A stretch of DNA of 64,000 bases from Diplonema papillatum (lineage: Eukaryota > Euglenozoa > Diplonemea > Diplonemida > Diplonemidae): NCBI GenBank assembly GCA_030068145.1, contig JAPJBO010001101.1, forward strand, positions 1 to 64,000, given 5' to 3'. Under the pieces are notes generated by a model, which searched no databases, was not told the origin of the DNA, and saw only the letters and a list, made by a program, of their open reading frames with translations. The position numbers and the translations under genes are program-made. Position 1 is the stretch's first letter, and each line of letters opens with the position of its first letter. Positions 29,955-40,497 of the stretch are shown one piece after another.

Positions 29955-30117
29955 TGCAATGTGTGAGGAAACTGAACCGCCCAAGTAGGACCTTCTGATC
30001 ATGATCATTTGCCAAATTTGCCACCTGAAACCACGTCCAGGATTTGGGCTCAGGGTAGTGCGGTCAACGAAAACTCTAGTTTCCCTTTTCTACTTTCTCC
30101 TACTCTCGCGGTGTACG
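29955..30117 (+). repeat. Dispersed ~130-bp repeat, single copy
   Basis: Matches the dimer at 19,678-19,960; here too an LTR-like repeat starts directly after it. Confidence 0.8.
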
Positions 30118-30428
30118 GTTTTTGTATAAGCACCTGCTTTGTAGAAATTACTTGAGGAGGCTGCCAGCTGCGAAAGATCAAAGGAGGTAAATGTGCTGTA
30201 GCCTACACGATAGTGTGGTGCTCATCGGCATGCCGGTGACTCCCCACTATCGCAACAATATTCCAAGATCAAAGGAGGTAAATGTGCTGTAGCCCACACG
30301 AAACACAGGTGAATCTGGGTTCAGTGGCGGGCGTAAGCGTTCAACAAATAAAGACCCACTTTGTAGTTGTATTGTTTCTCCCCCTCTAGCCTCCTTCGAA
30401 GTAAGCACAAGGCCCCCTCGAGTATTTT
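30118..30428 (+). repeat. LTR-like repeat, subfamily 2, uninterrupted
   Basis: From TTTTGTATAAGCACCTGC to CTCGAGTATTTTTGG. Its layout parallels the DIRS-like A-B repeat (ACATAAGCGCC..GTCGAGTATTTTT). It provides the empty site (ACTTTGTAGTTGTATTG, 30,357-30,373) for the insertion at 58,088-60,521. Confidence 0.7.
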
Positions 30429-30670
30429 TGGCTGATTGCGCAGGCACAGTTTTAGTAGGCCCGTCATCCCCGAGACGGGGGCTTCCTGTGCTCTCGTACC
30501 GGGTGGGTCGTCCTGGCGTCGTGACGAGGTATACAGTCGCCCGACAAGCCAGGCTCACACCGCTGTCTCGGGCTCTCCGCGACGATCGAAAAAACGGTGG
30601 CAGATAGGAGACGATGCGGCGTTTGAGTTCATGCCATGCCCAGCACGTTCCTGCTCCCCAGCCCCGTGGA
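30429..30670 (+). repeat. Diverged copy of the 20.7-kb repeat
   Basis: GGCTGATTGCGCAGGCACAG and CGACAAGCCAGGCTCACACC correspond to 20,728 and 20,833. Confidence 0.6.
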
Positions 30671-31544
30671 GGCGGCGATTGCGGTGAGCGGGAAGCGGTT
30701 GCCGTTTGCAAGCGTTTACGTTTACTCACTTTCTTCCATCGTAAACGCTGTAGTAACATGCTGGTAAACTTGACACAGCCACGTGTTTTCCGTCGCATCT
30801 GGGTATTAGATCACTTGCTCAGCAATCGGTGGCTGTACCCCAGGGTAAGAAAGACGAAGCGGGCATTTGTTCAAGGACACCGAAGATCTGGATGCAACGC
30901 CGGCACCAGCAAAAGCGTAGACAAACGGGGCTTGCCAAAGTAAACGCAAACGTTTGTCCGCTCACAAAAATGCCCACGTAACGTCGTTCATTTTACAGCG
31001 GCGTTTGCCACAGTCACTGCCCCTGGGGGGGAAAATGTTTCTTGGGTTTGAAGAGCGCGTGGTGCTTGCACCACTGAGGCCAGGCTATTTAACCGCGGTT
31101 TTAGTGAAGGATTGTTCAGGAAACGGTCGCGAGCGAAACCCGACCAGGTAACGACCATTTCACTGTCTTCTTTGTTTTGTGATGCGAACATCACGTGAGC
31201 ACTGTTAAGCAGCGGTTGCCAGGGGGGGGGGAAGGTTTAAACCCAAAAAAAAAAACGCGAAGGGCGAACATGTGTGCAAATCCTGCAGTGTATACGACCT
31301 TTTGCATTTGTGCGATTGCGGGGGGGTCGGACTACCTGAAGCAAGACCGACCACCCCCACCCTTTCCACCACCTCCTTTCGTGGCAAAAACCGAAGCGTA
31401 TTGCGAACTTTTACGTGCACCTCTTCTGCACATCCCCAACTGGCCAGGCTCTCAGGCGCCGAGGTAGGCACCTGGACAGCCGTTCAGACGGGGAGTCGGC
31501 TCGGCTGCAGTGCCAGATGTCTCTTCGCTTCCTCTTTTTGGGTT
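30671..31544. other. No recognisable gene; contains a copy of an AC3 intron segment
   Basis: 31,024-31,077 (GGGGAAAATGTTTCTTGG, GAAGAGCGCGTGGTGC) matches 60,617-60,670, which lies just before exon 2 of AC3. The exon itself is not present here. The remaining frames are unconvincing. Confidence 0.5.
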
Positions 31545-31920
31545 TTGTTGATTTCCTCGATGCTTCCGATTCGCACGCACCTTGCCTGACACAATTCCGC
31601 CTGCAGGTTTCCGCATCTCTGCCATTCCCCCCGTTTATAGTCCTCGCCGCACAAGAATCCCCGAAACACGCCGGCCACAAAAACTTCGGTGAGAGTCGCA
31701 ATGCGTTTCATTGTGAAGCCCTCGGCATTTGCCCAGGATTTTCATCTCAAAGAAGCTCGGTTAAAGTCGTAGCTTTTCCATCACGGGGCACTTCGGCTAG
31801 AGTCGCTCGGGCATTTTCATTGCAAATAACCTCGGTCAGAGTAGCAATGCATTTGCATCACGCAACACTTCGAGTTTTATGGAGAACCAGGTTGAGTTGG
31901 AGCTCGGACACAAGGAAAAG
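31545..31920 (+). repeat. Dispersed repeat, copy 1
   Basis: From TTGATTTCCTCGATGCTTCCG to TTCGAGTTTTATGGAG; copy 2 at 48,840-49,490 is longer because of an internal triplication. The minus strand shows a shared short frame (SEASRKS.K) that might be an old coding trace. Confidence 0.75.
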
Positions 31921-31964
31921 CTAGCCCGTGATAGACTGCCGACAGACTGTCATATTCTTGGGTT

Positions 31965-32380
31965 AGAATGCAAATGGCGATACTCTGCATCGTCGGCATA
32001 GACTGTCATAGTTTGGGTTAGTTTCAGCTTAGTGTGAGTTTGATCAAAGTAACATCAAGGCAGCCCTTACTAAGACCAGCCACAGTCAACGCCGCGTGGT
32101 TGCGGGCTTCTGATATTAATCATCATGTTTCAAACCCCCGATGCGCGTATCCTGGAAGCACCCAGAGGGTGTCGGTGGTACGAAGGTGCAGTTGCCCGCA
32201 TCCAACCGGCTCAGCTCGCATCGGGGAGGTGGCGCTAACCACCTGGACGAGGTGCCCTGGCCGCCCCTTTGGGTTAGTTGAGGTGAGGTTAGAATGCAGA
32301 ATATCCGTCGCGATGGCCTGCATTAGCCACTGGACTACCTCTTCGATCGTTTGGGTTAGAATGCAAAGAATCGATGCACT
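31965..32380 (+). repeat. LINE tail fragments and a second dispersed repeat
   Basis: GGGTTAGAATGCAAA occurs near 31,958 and 32,351. Between them 32,031-32,270 is copy 2 of the repeat at 21,629-21,870, which suggests a nested insertion. Confidence 0.6.
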
Positions 32381-32608
32381 TCCAGGAAATAGAGGTGGAC
32401 TGGCTCACTTTGTACTCGAATTGTTGTACTCCCACTTTCATCTCTTCCCGACTGAAGATTAAACACAGGGCCCTCCAACACACCACTGAAGGCGGGCAAG
32501 ACGGCTGCCAGCGATCAGAGCGCAGCTTCAGTGCCCTGGGCGGCACTTTTGGTTGCAGCACCTGGGGCTGTCCGGCCCGCGACCTACCCCCCGAAAATAA
32601 ACCCGGAC

Positions 32609-34322
32609 ATGTCGTCTGTCCATCCGGTTGATGACGCTGCTTTCCTCAGGCAGAAGACTGAAGTCGGGTCTGGTGCCTCACCTGACCCATTCTACGCGAA
32701 GCTCGTGTCGTTGCACGTGCTGCTTCCGGTTTTGGGGTTGCTTGTGGTGATGATCGTAGGCTCGTGGGTGGTTGCTTGGTTGGCTCTGACGTTTGAGTCA
32801 TCGTATGACGGAACGGCGGATCTTTGCTCGGATACGTTGACGGCGGCGTTCGATACGACGGAAGACACTCTCACGGGCCTCACGTCGTCGCTGATCGCGA
32901 CGATGAGCAGCACTTTCACGCAGAAGACGAGCGAGAGCCTTGCATCTGTAGAATACGTCACCGACTACCTCGCGAAGCTTTTTGACGAGGATCCCGATCT
33001 TCGGTCCGAGAGGAAAGACGACTTCGCCTTCTTAATGCGGGCGCGCGCCGCGATTTATGCCAGCCTCGTGTCCAACACGCACACGGGCGCCATCGGCGTT
33101 TTTGTGACTATCGGGGGAAAGGCCTCATTGTCATATCAGTATTCCGCGGTCGTGCCGCAGATCTCGATAACGAGGGACCCGAGAGACTACACCACGCTGC
33201 ACACGGTGAACGACGATTTATCCGCCGGCGAGGAGCTGGACGTGTGGGGTGAGTTTGCGGCCGACCCCTGGTCGATGCTGCTCCTGGAGGACAAGGTGCC
33301 GCGCGGGGCTGAAGTCCCCGACGTTCTACGGTGCAACCGGCATCCGGTACATCCAGCGGTACGATGACCCGGTGTCGGGCAGCAGCATCATGCTCTGCCT
33401 CGCGGTGAACGCGGCGGCGTACCAGCAATCGCTGCTCGACGTGTTCAGCACGATTTCCGGGAACGCGAGCAACAGCATGCGGGCGTACGCGGTCGTCGCT
33501 TCGGCGGCGCTGGCGGAGCGGTTTGCCGACGATCCCGCTGGGGCTGTGGAGTGGAACGCCACAGGGACCCTCACCTTGGCGTCGCACGGCGACTTGTCGA
33601 AACAAATCGAGGGGGGGCAGAGAGCGTATCGCATGGACGTCGACTCCTCCGACAGCATCATAGCCGGGCTGAGCAGAGCGATTCGCAGTTTACCTGGCGG
33701 GTACGAACGCGTGTCGGCTAACGCAAGCGCCGAGTATATCGAGTTGCCGAAGGGGGGCTACTACACGATGGTAACGCCGATGACAACCAGAGTGCCGGGG
33801 TTTCACCATCACTTCGTCATGGCGCTGCCGATCGCGTTCTTGATGGGCACCGCGCAGGCCACGCTCGAAAGGGAAATCGCAACCAACGCGCGCGAGCGCA
33901 GCCGGCTGAACGACCGCATTGCAAGCGACCTGAACACGACCGGCATCGTGGTGGCGGCGTGTGCGCTGGTGGTCGCGTTCGCCATGGTCATCATGTCCAC
34001 AGCTATGCTCCGCCCTTTGCAGCAGCTGCGCCAAGACATGGAAAGCGTCGCGGAGATGCGTTTGGATGCTGACCCTGAGATCCCAGGTGTCTACGAGCTT
34101 CAACTCATCGCTTCGTCGTTTCGGACGATGATCCGCAACCTACGGGAGTTCAAAGCGTACGTGCCGCGGTCGGTGCTCAACTCATCTTGCGACGACATCG
34201 TCTTCAACGTCGCGTCCCCAGCTGGGAACGTCACACTCGTGTTCACCGACATCCAGAACAGCACCGCGCTGTGGGAAAAAAGCCCGGCCGACATGGACCA
34301 CGCCCTCGAGCAACACAACGAG
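32609..34322 (+). pseudogene. Receptor adenylyl cyclase paralogue AC2, exon 1 with 11-bp deletion
   Basis: Starts at ATG 32,609 (MSSVHPVDDAAF), as in AC3. Membrane helix about 33-60, extracytoplasmic domain, second helix (TTGIVVAACALVVAFAMVIM), HAMP-like linker and the start of the cyclase domain (VTLVFTDIQNSTALWEKSP) with the first metal Asp. Near 33,313 it lacks 11 bases present in AC3 at about 56,420-56,430, which shifts the frame: the first part stops at 33,367 and the remainder continues in the frame ending at 34,358. The exon probably ends at 34,322, at CACAACGAG-GTCTGT, exactly where AC3 has its intron. No exon 2 with the rest of the catalytic domain follows before the window's LINE, so the copy looks dead. 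Confidence 0.8.
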
Positions 34323-34484
34323 GTCTGTTTTCGCAATTGTCAACTAACCCAAGTCTAAGAGTCTTCTGTAGGTGCGCCAAAAAATTCCCAGAAAATGGAA
34401 TTGACCCATTTTGAGCGTATCTTTTCATTGCCACCCTCGAACGTCAGAAGGTCGCCAGTGATGACGATTACCCTAAACGGAAGT

Positions 34485-34545
34485 ATTTTGGACCGGAATA
34501 AAGATGGAACAGCCTCTCTGTTCCAAGTTTATTCCGGTCCAAAAT
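34485..34545. repeat. Palindrome with paired GGACCGGAATAAA ends
   Basis: ATTTTGGACCGGAATAAA and its exact reverse complement enclose a second inverted pair (TGGAACAG / CTGTTCCA). A related half lies at 36,363-36,401. Confidence 0.8.
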
Positions 34546-34670
34546 TATTCGGGGCCGTTCTGCGCTTACAACTTTAGGCCACAGTCTGTCGTTTTTTTGC
34601 GATAGTCATCAGCGGGCGTTTGCATCGAGCAGGCCGGCCAGTGAGGCGGCCCGGGGGGTCAATTCCCTTT

Positions 34671-34985
34671 CACGAGCAATCTTTAACTTTTTGCCCATTC
34701 ACGAGCACGTTTCAAACTTTTTGCCCATTCACGAGCATGGCCTAACTTTTTGCCCATTCACGAGCACGTTTCAAACTTTTTGCCCATTCACGAGCATGGC
34801 CTAAATTTTTGCCCATTAGCCTAACTTTTTGCCCATTCACGAGCATGGCCTAACTTTTTGCCCATTCACGAGCATGGCCTAACTTTTTGCCCATTCACGA
34901 GCATGTTCAGTTTTTTTGCCCATTCACGAGCACCTTAAACTTTTTGCCCATTCACGAGCATGGCCTAACTTTTCGCCCATTCAGT
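34671..34985 (+). repeat. ~29-bp minisatellite, about 11 copies
   Basis: Unit CTTTTTGCCCATT + CACGAGCATGGCCTAA, alternating with CACGTTTCAAA. Shares the TTTTTGCCCAT core with the 27.9-kb array. Confidence 0.95.
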
Positions 34986-35254
34986 AAAACCTTCGTTTCT
35001 TCCGTGTCTCTGACACCAAGAGCCAGTGATTCCCGAACTTGCCTGCTGGTGCTGTGTTGATTGCAACATGGGAAATCGTGTGACAGCTAGGCCCAGGTTA
35101 GCTCGTTGAACGGAAGGGTGCCAAGCCACTTTACAGCAGAATTTCGGGAAAAGAAATTGTAGAGACGGTCAATGTCAGGCCCTCTGAAGATCGTCCGCGA
35201 GCTTGGTGTCCTCAGGATTTTCTGGGCCGCCGGGGGTTTCCTCTTCTTCCATTG

Positions 35255-36320
35255 TCAGACCCAAAGTGTGCTCTTAAGGGCGTTGGTTAGCACTTGAAGC
35301 TCGTCTTCGTCGAATACTTCATCAGGCGGGACGAGTTCCGTTTCTTCCGGCTCGTCGGTCTCCTCACCGCGAGTACTGCCGGCGGAACGCTCTCAAAAGC
35401 ACTGTAAAGCCACTGAAAGTGGAGTCGCGGAGTGCTGCTGTCCCAGTCTTTACCTTGTTGACGAGGCCAATGAGGGCATCAGTAGCAGCATGGCTCACCT
35501 CGACTTCCTGGCTGATGTTCTCAGTTTCCCTGTTCTTAGCAGCTTTCCGAGCTTCCTTGCGGGCCTTCTTGTTTACTTTCTTCCATCCCTTGGCTACTTT
35601 CTTTAGGAACCACGTCGAAAAACTTGAGCGAAGGGAACGCTAAAGTTGACCGTGGAAGGCAATGTCCATAGGCTGCAGAACGTCGGTGAAGCCGCCAGGT
35701 ATTGTCACAGCACAGATAGGTTCAGTTCAGCCAGTTTGGCACGCACCGCTTCCGTCTGCTGCCCGGCAAACTTGTCAATAACCAAAAGGGCTCGCGCATC
35801 GGCCGGTAGCCCGAGGTCGTTGATTACCTCGGCAATCTGGGTTCCAGAACACTGGTTATCCGCAGCAAGGTTGTCTTCTCTGTTGCCAGTGTCGCTCATT
35901 TTGAGTGAAGCACCAGGCGTCGACATCAGCGTCGCCGGTATTGGGGTGGGAGTTTTTCCCCTTTATCACTTCCAAACAGGCCTGTGATGCACCTCTTATC
36001 TTGACCGTGCTTGATCCTGACACGTCCTGCGCCTTTGACATCATATGTTCGGTTGATGCTGGGAATGATCGGCACAGACGTGTGGTCGGCGTTGAAGACC
36101 AGTTCCGGTGTCACGTTTTCTGCAGCTTGCAGATCTTGGCAAGCTTTCGAGATGTTGTCGAAAACGTTCTTCGGCAAGGCCTTGGTCTCCACAAAGGAGG
36201 TGTTGACACACCACAAGGCCCACCTGTGCCTGTACAGTAGCTTCCGTGCCCACTCCGGTGACATGTTTGTGACATAGTAGCAGCAGTCAGGGTCATCAGA
36301 TGCCGCAACAATGCCGCGGG
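35255..36320 (-). pseudogene. pogo/Tigger-like DDE transposase relic
   Basis: Minus-strand order: CCYYVTNMSPEWARKLLYRH; VFNADHTSVPIIPS with the first catalytic Asp; KHGQDKRCITGLFG; KLPP; ALLVIDKFAGQQT with the second Asp; IPGGFTDVLQPMD with the third Asp; then a basic FLKKVAKGWKKVNKKARK and an acidic tail PPDEVFDEDELQVL ending in a stop at about 35,255. This is the DDE_1 pattern of pogo/Tigger and CENP-B-like transposases. At least one frame change near 35,926 and an in-frame TAG just after the third Asp break it. The helix-turn-helix N-terminus is not recognisable. Possible ends of the element are the related sequences at 34,485-34,545 and 36,363-36,401. Confidence 0.75.
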
Positions 36321-36362
36321 TTGTGTCGCTGCCAAGTGACTTGCCCGGACCGGAATTAACCT

Positions 36363-36401
36363 GGACCGGAAAAAACCTGGAACAACGGAGCGTTCCAAGT
36401 T
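36363..36401. repeat. Half-palindrome related to 34,485-34,545
   Basis: GGACCGGAAAAAACCTGGAAC..GTTCCAAGTT aligns base for base with the first two thirds of the left palindrome. A shorter GGACCGGAATTAACC precedes it. Confidence 0.6.
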
Positions 36402-36406
36402 ACCAC

Positions 36407-37938
36407 CTCTACTCTGGGAGCATTCCAACTCGTCCCCCTCGGGAATGATCAGTCAACGGCTGTATGTAAGTGGGTGGAGCTGGAACTGGGAAGGCATGAC
36501 TACCCCGACTCGCTATCTCTCAGTTCTGTCCCTGCCGCCATATAGCTATCTTATCCTTGGCCAAGCACCCATTCCTCCTCCTGCAACGCAACCTTGCCCT
36601 CAGCATGGCCATTATGACTGTAATTCTGGTTATCAGCCTTACTCCTCGCTTGGGTTGACCGCGACCGCCTCTGGTAGGTTCGGTTAATGCAATAATCTGG
36701 CTTCTTCGCTTGCACTTCGATGCGTCCTTTGCGCCTTTTTGATACCGCTCCGCCGCGGAGTCCGACTGCCGCTTCTTCGCGTTGACGCCGTCTTCTCGTC
36801 CTTCGCTCTCGGTGGCGACGAGGATTCCCGCTCTTCCGCGCCTTCGGTCCCATCTTCTCCCGGAGCACTAGCACCACGTTTTCCCTCTTCGCCACCTTCG
36901 GTGGCAGACACGGAGCTTTCCGCCTCCTCTTCTTTGCTGTCGCTTCTTCTCCTCTCGTCACGGCCGGTGGTGCCCCTTCCGACACAGTTTGGACCTTCGA
37001 CGTGTGCGCACTGCAGCCGGCTCGCGGACTTGCGAAGTGGGCATGCCCCCCTGGTCAAGACACCGGTGGTGTCCGTTGCGGCAGCACTCCGCTATCGTCT
37101 CACACGTCGCGCGTTGCGTCGTTGCGGTGTTGCGCGCAGAACTTCACCGTTAGGACGCCGCACGTCGTCTCCTTGTGGTGGGCCTCACAGCACCACGCCA
37201 CCGACTTGCCCCGGCGCTTGCACACGCCGCACTTCACTTTCTGGTGCTCGTGGCACACCCGCTCACCCCACTTTTTGTGTCGGGGAGCTCCTTCCGGCAC
37301 GTACCACGGATCCCCTCCAACGACTGCCGACTCTTGCCCTTCTTCTTCTCCGTAGCGTCGATGAACACCGCCCATCTCGCCGCGCCTCGCCGCTGAACTC
37401 GTGCTGACCCGAGCCGTCGTCAGCTGTGTCTCGAGCGCTTCCCCACCATCGGCTCCGTACCACCACGGAAGATCGGCCTCATCTCGTACCTCGTGAGGCA
37501 CGGCGGGGCTCCCACCGTTCTCAGCGACCCTATCCTCAGTTTCCTTCCTGGCAGAGGCGTTCCATCGCCGTTTCTCTCCAGCGCATCCGTCCGGTGTACA
37601 CTTGAGCTCCGCCGTCGAGACGTCACCCGCCACCGACCAGCACATCCCATCCAGCCAATATTGCAGCGCCCGAAACCACTTCTTTCATCCGACCGCCGCG
37701 AAGGTCTCCAGTCCCGCGATCGCTTCGACCCGGCCGGCGCGGGGTAGAACCGTTTCTGCTCTCCTTGCCGCAGCTGATCCTGTCACTACCTGTCAAACCG
37801 TCCTTCCTTCTCATCCTATTCCTTCCTCTTGGGGCACGCATAGCACAGGGCCGCTCAGCGCAAGTTGGGGCCGTAATACTGCACCTTTGTAGCTCTTCCG
37901 CCCCACCGTCGCCAGGGCCGACTGCAGGGAAAGTGGTC
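36407..37938 (-). pseudogene. LINE C-terminal relic with CCHH-type zinc finger, copy 1 of a duplicated block
   Basis: The minus-strand frame 37,645-37,100 contains MCWSVAGDVSTAEL, DALERN-like remnants and the zinc finger CHEHQKVKCGVCKRRGKSVA..CCEAHH (C-x2-H-x4-C-x2-C-x9-C-C-x2-H-H), the same motif as in the RNase H protein at 5-1,300. A basic/acidic tail follows in shifted frames to about 36,700. The block 36,407-37,938 pairs with 58,965-60,246 over its whole length. The comparison shows that the copy at 59.4-60.2 kb keeps residues (SMAELAVDFEVCTKLDLPG) matching the C-terminus of the LINE ORF2 (VELALDFEAFTRSKLPG). Confidence 0.65.
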
Positions 37939-38149
37939 GAGCTTCGACCTCCAGCACGGTATCAGATTCCGGCCCATTCCGGAGACAGTGCACACAGTGC
38001 TGTACAACTGTGCCGTGCTGAGAGGAACCGGCTCAGTCAAGCGGGACGAAGACCGACCACACCCGGCCACCGTCGTGTTCCTGGTTTACCCGCGGTTAGA
38101 GCGGTGATCTCGGCCACTTTATGAACATTTCTTTTGGCTCGCCACCTTT

Positions 38150-38566
38150 TTGGCGAGCCACCAAACGAACAGGAACGAAGTCCTCCGCAAAACCTGCACC
38201 GAAACACCCCGGCCGACCACCACAAGACAGGCGCGGAAGTCCTCCGCAAGCCTGCACCGCGAGGCCGCACCAAATAATGAGAGCGCGGCGGTCAAGGCAG
38301 CCGAAGTAGGAACACTCAAAAAAGCGAGAAAACGATGGAGCAGACTAGTCCCCGCACCATGTCAACCTTTCGACTTCCAAGGGCGGCAACAGAGAAAGAT
38401 ATGCTTCGAAATCGCAAAATTCCAGCCCCCAGAATGCCAAAAAGAGCAAAGACACTCCATCAAAATGAAAAATGGGGAAGAAGGGATAGAGGTTTTAAAA
38501 TTAACCTGTAGGTGCTTGGTTCGCTTCTTCAACAGAAATCTATGTCCCACATCCGCAAAGGGTTAA
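38150..38566 (+). CDS. Hypothetical ORF, 138 residues
   Basis: Open frame with a basic, Arg/Lys-rich composition (KAAEVGTLKKARKRWSRL, QRKICFEIAKFQPPECQ). No motif is recognised. It lies 0.5 kb upstream of the Penelope-like RT relic on the same strand and might be part of its N-terminal region. Composition is more balanced than in neighbouring shadow frames, but there is no independent support. Confidence 0.25.
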   Translation: MASHQTNRNEVLRKTCTETPRPTTTRQARKSSASLHREAAPNNESAAVKAAEVGTLKKARKRWSRLVPAPCQPFDFQGRQQRKICFEIAKFQPPECQKEQRHSIKMKNGEEGIEVLKLTCRCLVRFFNRNLCPTSAKG

Positions 38567-38586
38567 CCCGAGCTGGAGTTCGGACA

Positions 38587-39002
38587 CTGGGCTCCAGACC
38601 AACGAGACATCAAAAAGGATCAACGTTTCCTGCTATGAAGAGATGTGTTACGAACCTTTCCCAAGGAGCACCAGGGTTCCCCTTTGGAGTCGTATAACTC
38701 TCGGCTTTCTGCGCGCTGGACAACTTCCCTCCCTCCCCGTCCGTAGAGGGTTAATCATAAAACTCGAAAGAACGCTGGCAGCAGCGTGCTTCGGAGGTGA
38801 TCAGCCAACCGATCATGTTCACTCACTGGCAGGCTTACTTCTGTCCTGAGGTCCAGACCCAAGAGACGTCAAAAAGGATCAACGTTTCCCGCTGTTAAGA
38901 GATGTATTACTAAACCTTTCCCCGGAGCACTAGGTTTCTTTTTTGGAGTCATAGATTCTCCAGAAGGCTTTCTGCGCGCTGGACAACCTCCCTCCCCCCG
39001 CC
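38587..39002 (+). repeat. Direct duplication of ~160 bp
   Basis: About 38,587-38,747 and 38,852-39,002 share CATCAAAAAGGATCAACGTTTCC, CCTTTCCC and CTTTCTGCGCGCTGGACAAC. The preceding CTTCTGTCCTGAGGTCC also occurs near 57,989. Confidence 0.8.
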
Positions 39003-39029
39003 GGCGTTTCGGAGAAAGGAAACACGAAG

Positions 39030-40080
<1,051 letters not shown>

Positions 40081-40497
40081 CGCGAGGCAACGGAAGGGAT
40101 TCTCCACGCAGTGTCAGCGGGAGAAGGTCAAACTCCCACCCGAGTTCTTCGCTAGCCTCAACGAACGGCCCGAGCCGTCTCCGGGCCAAAAGAGGGGACG
40201 CACAGAGGATGAGACAACTGAGTCCCAGGAAAAGCTAGCACGGGTGGACGGCAAGGACAACATGGTCACCGACTGCCGGCACACCAGCTGGCAGGAAGCA
40301 CACTCGAACGCCGAAGCTTTCCTCTGCGTGGTCTGCGCCAAAGGCATGCAGGTCGGACAAGCCAAGCGGCTTTGCGCGCACGGCCCCTGCCAGGCTGCAA
40401 TCTGTCACGCATGCTGGACTAAGTCGCGGGCCACGCCGCCAACTTCATCTCCCTCGCCCGCGCAGGCGACCGCCGACGTCCCCCCCCCGGAGTCACA

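Noticed and set aside
31195..31701. Short proteins on both strands near 31.2-31.7 kb
   Set aside because: No domain or consistent frame between the two repeat copies (31.5 and 48.8 kb).
36739..37407. 222-residue plus-strand protein
   Set aside because: Ser/Arg/Pro-rich shadow of the minus-strand zinc-finger relic.
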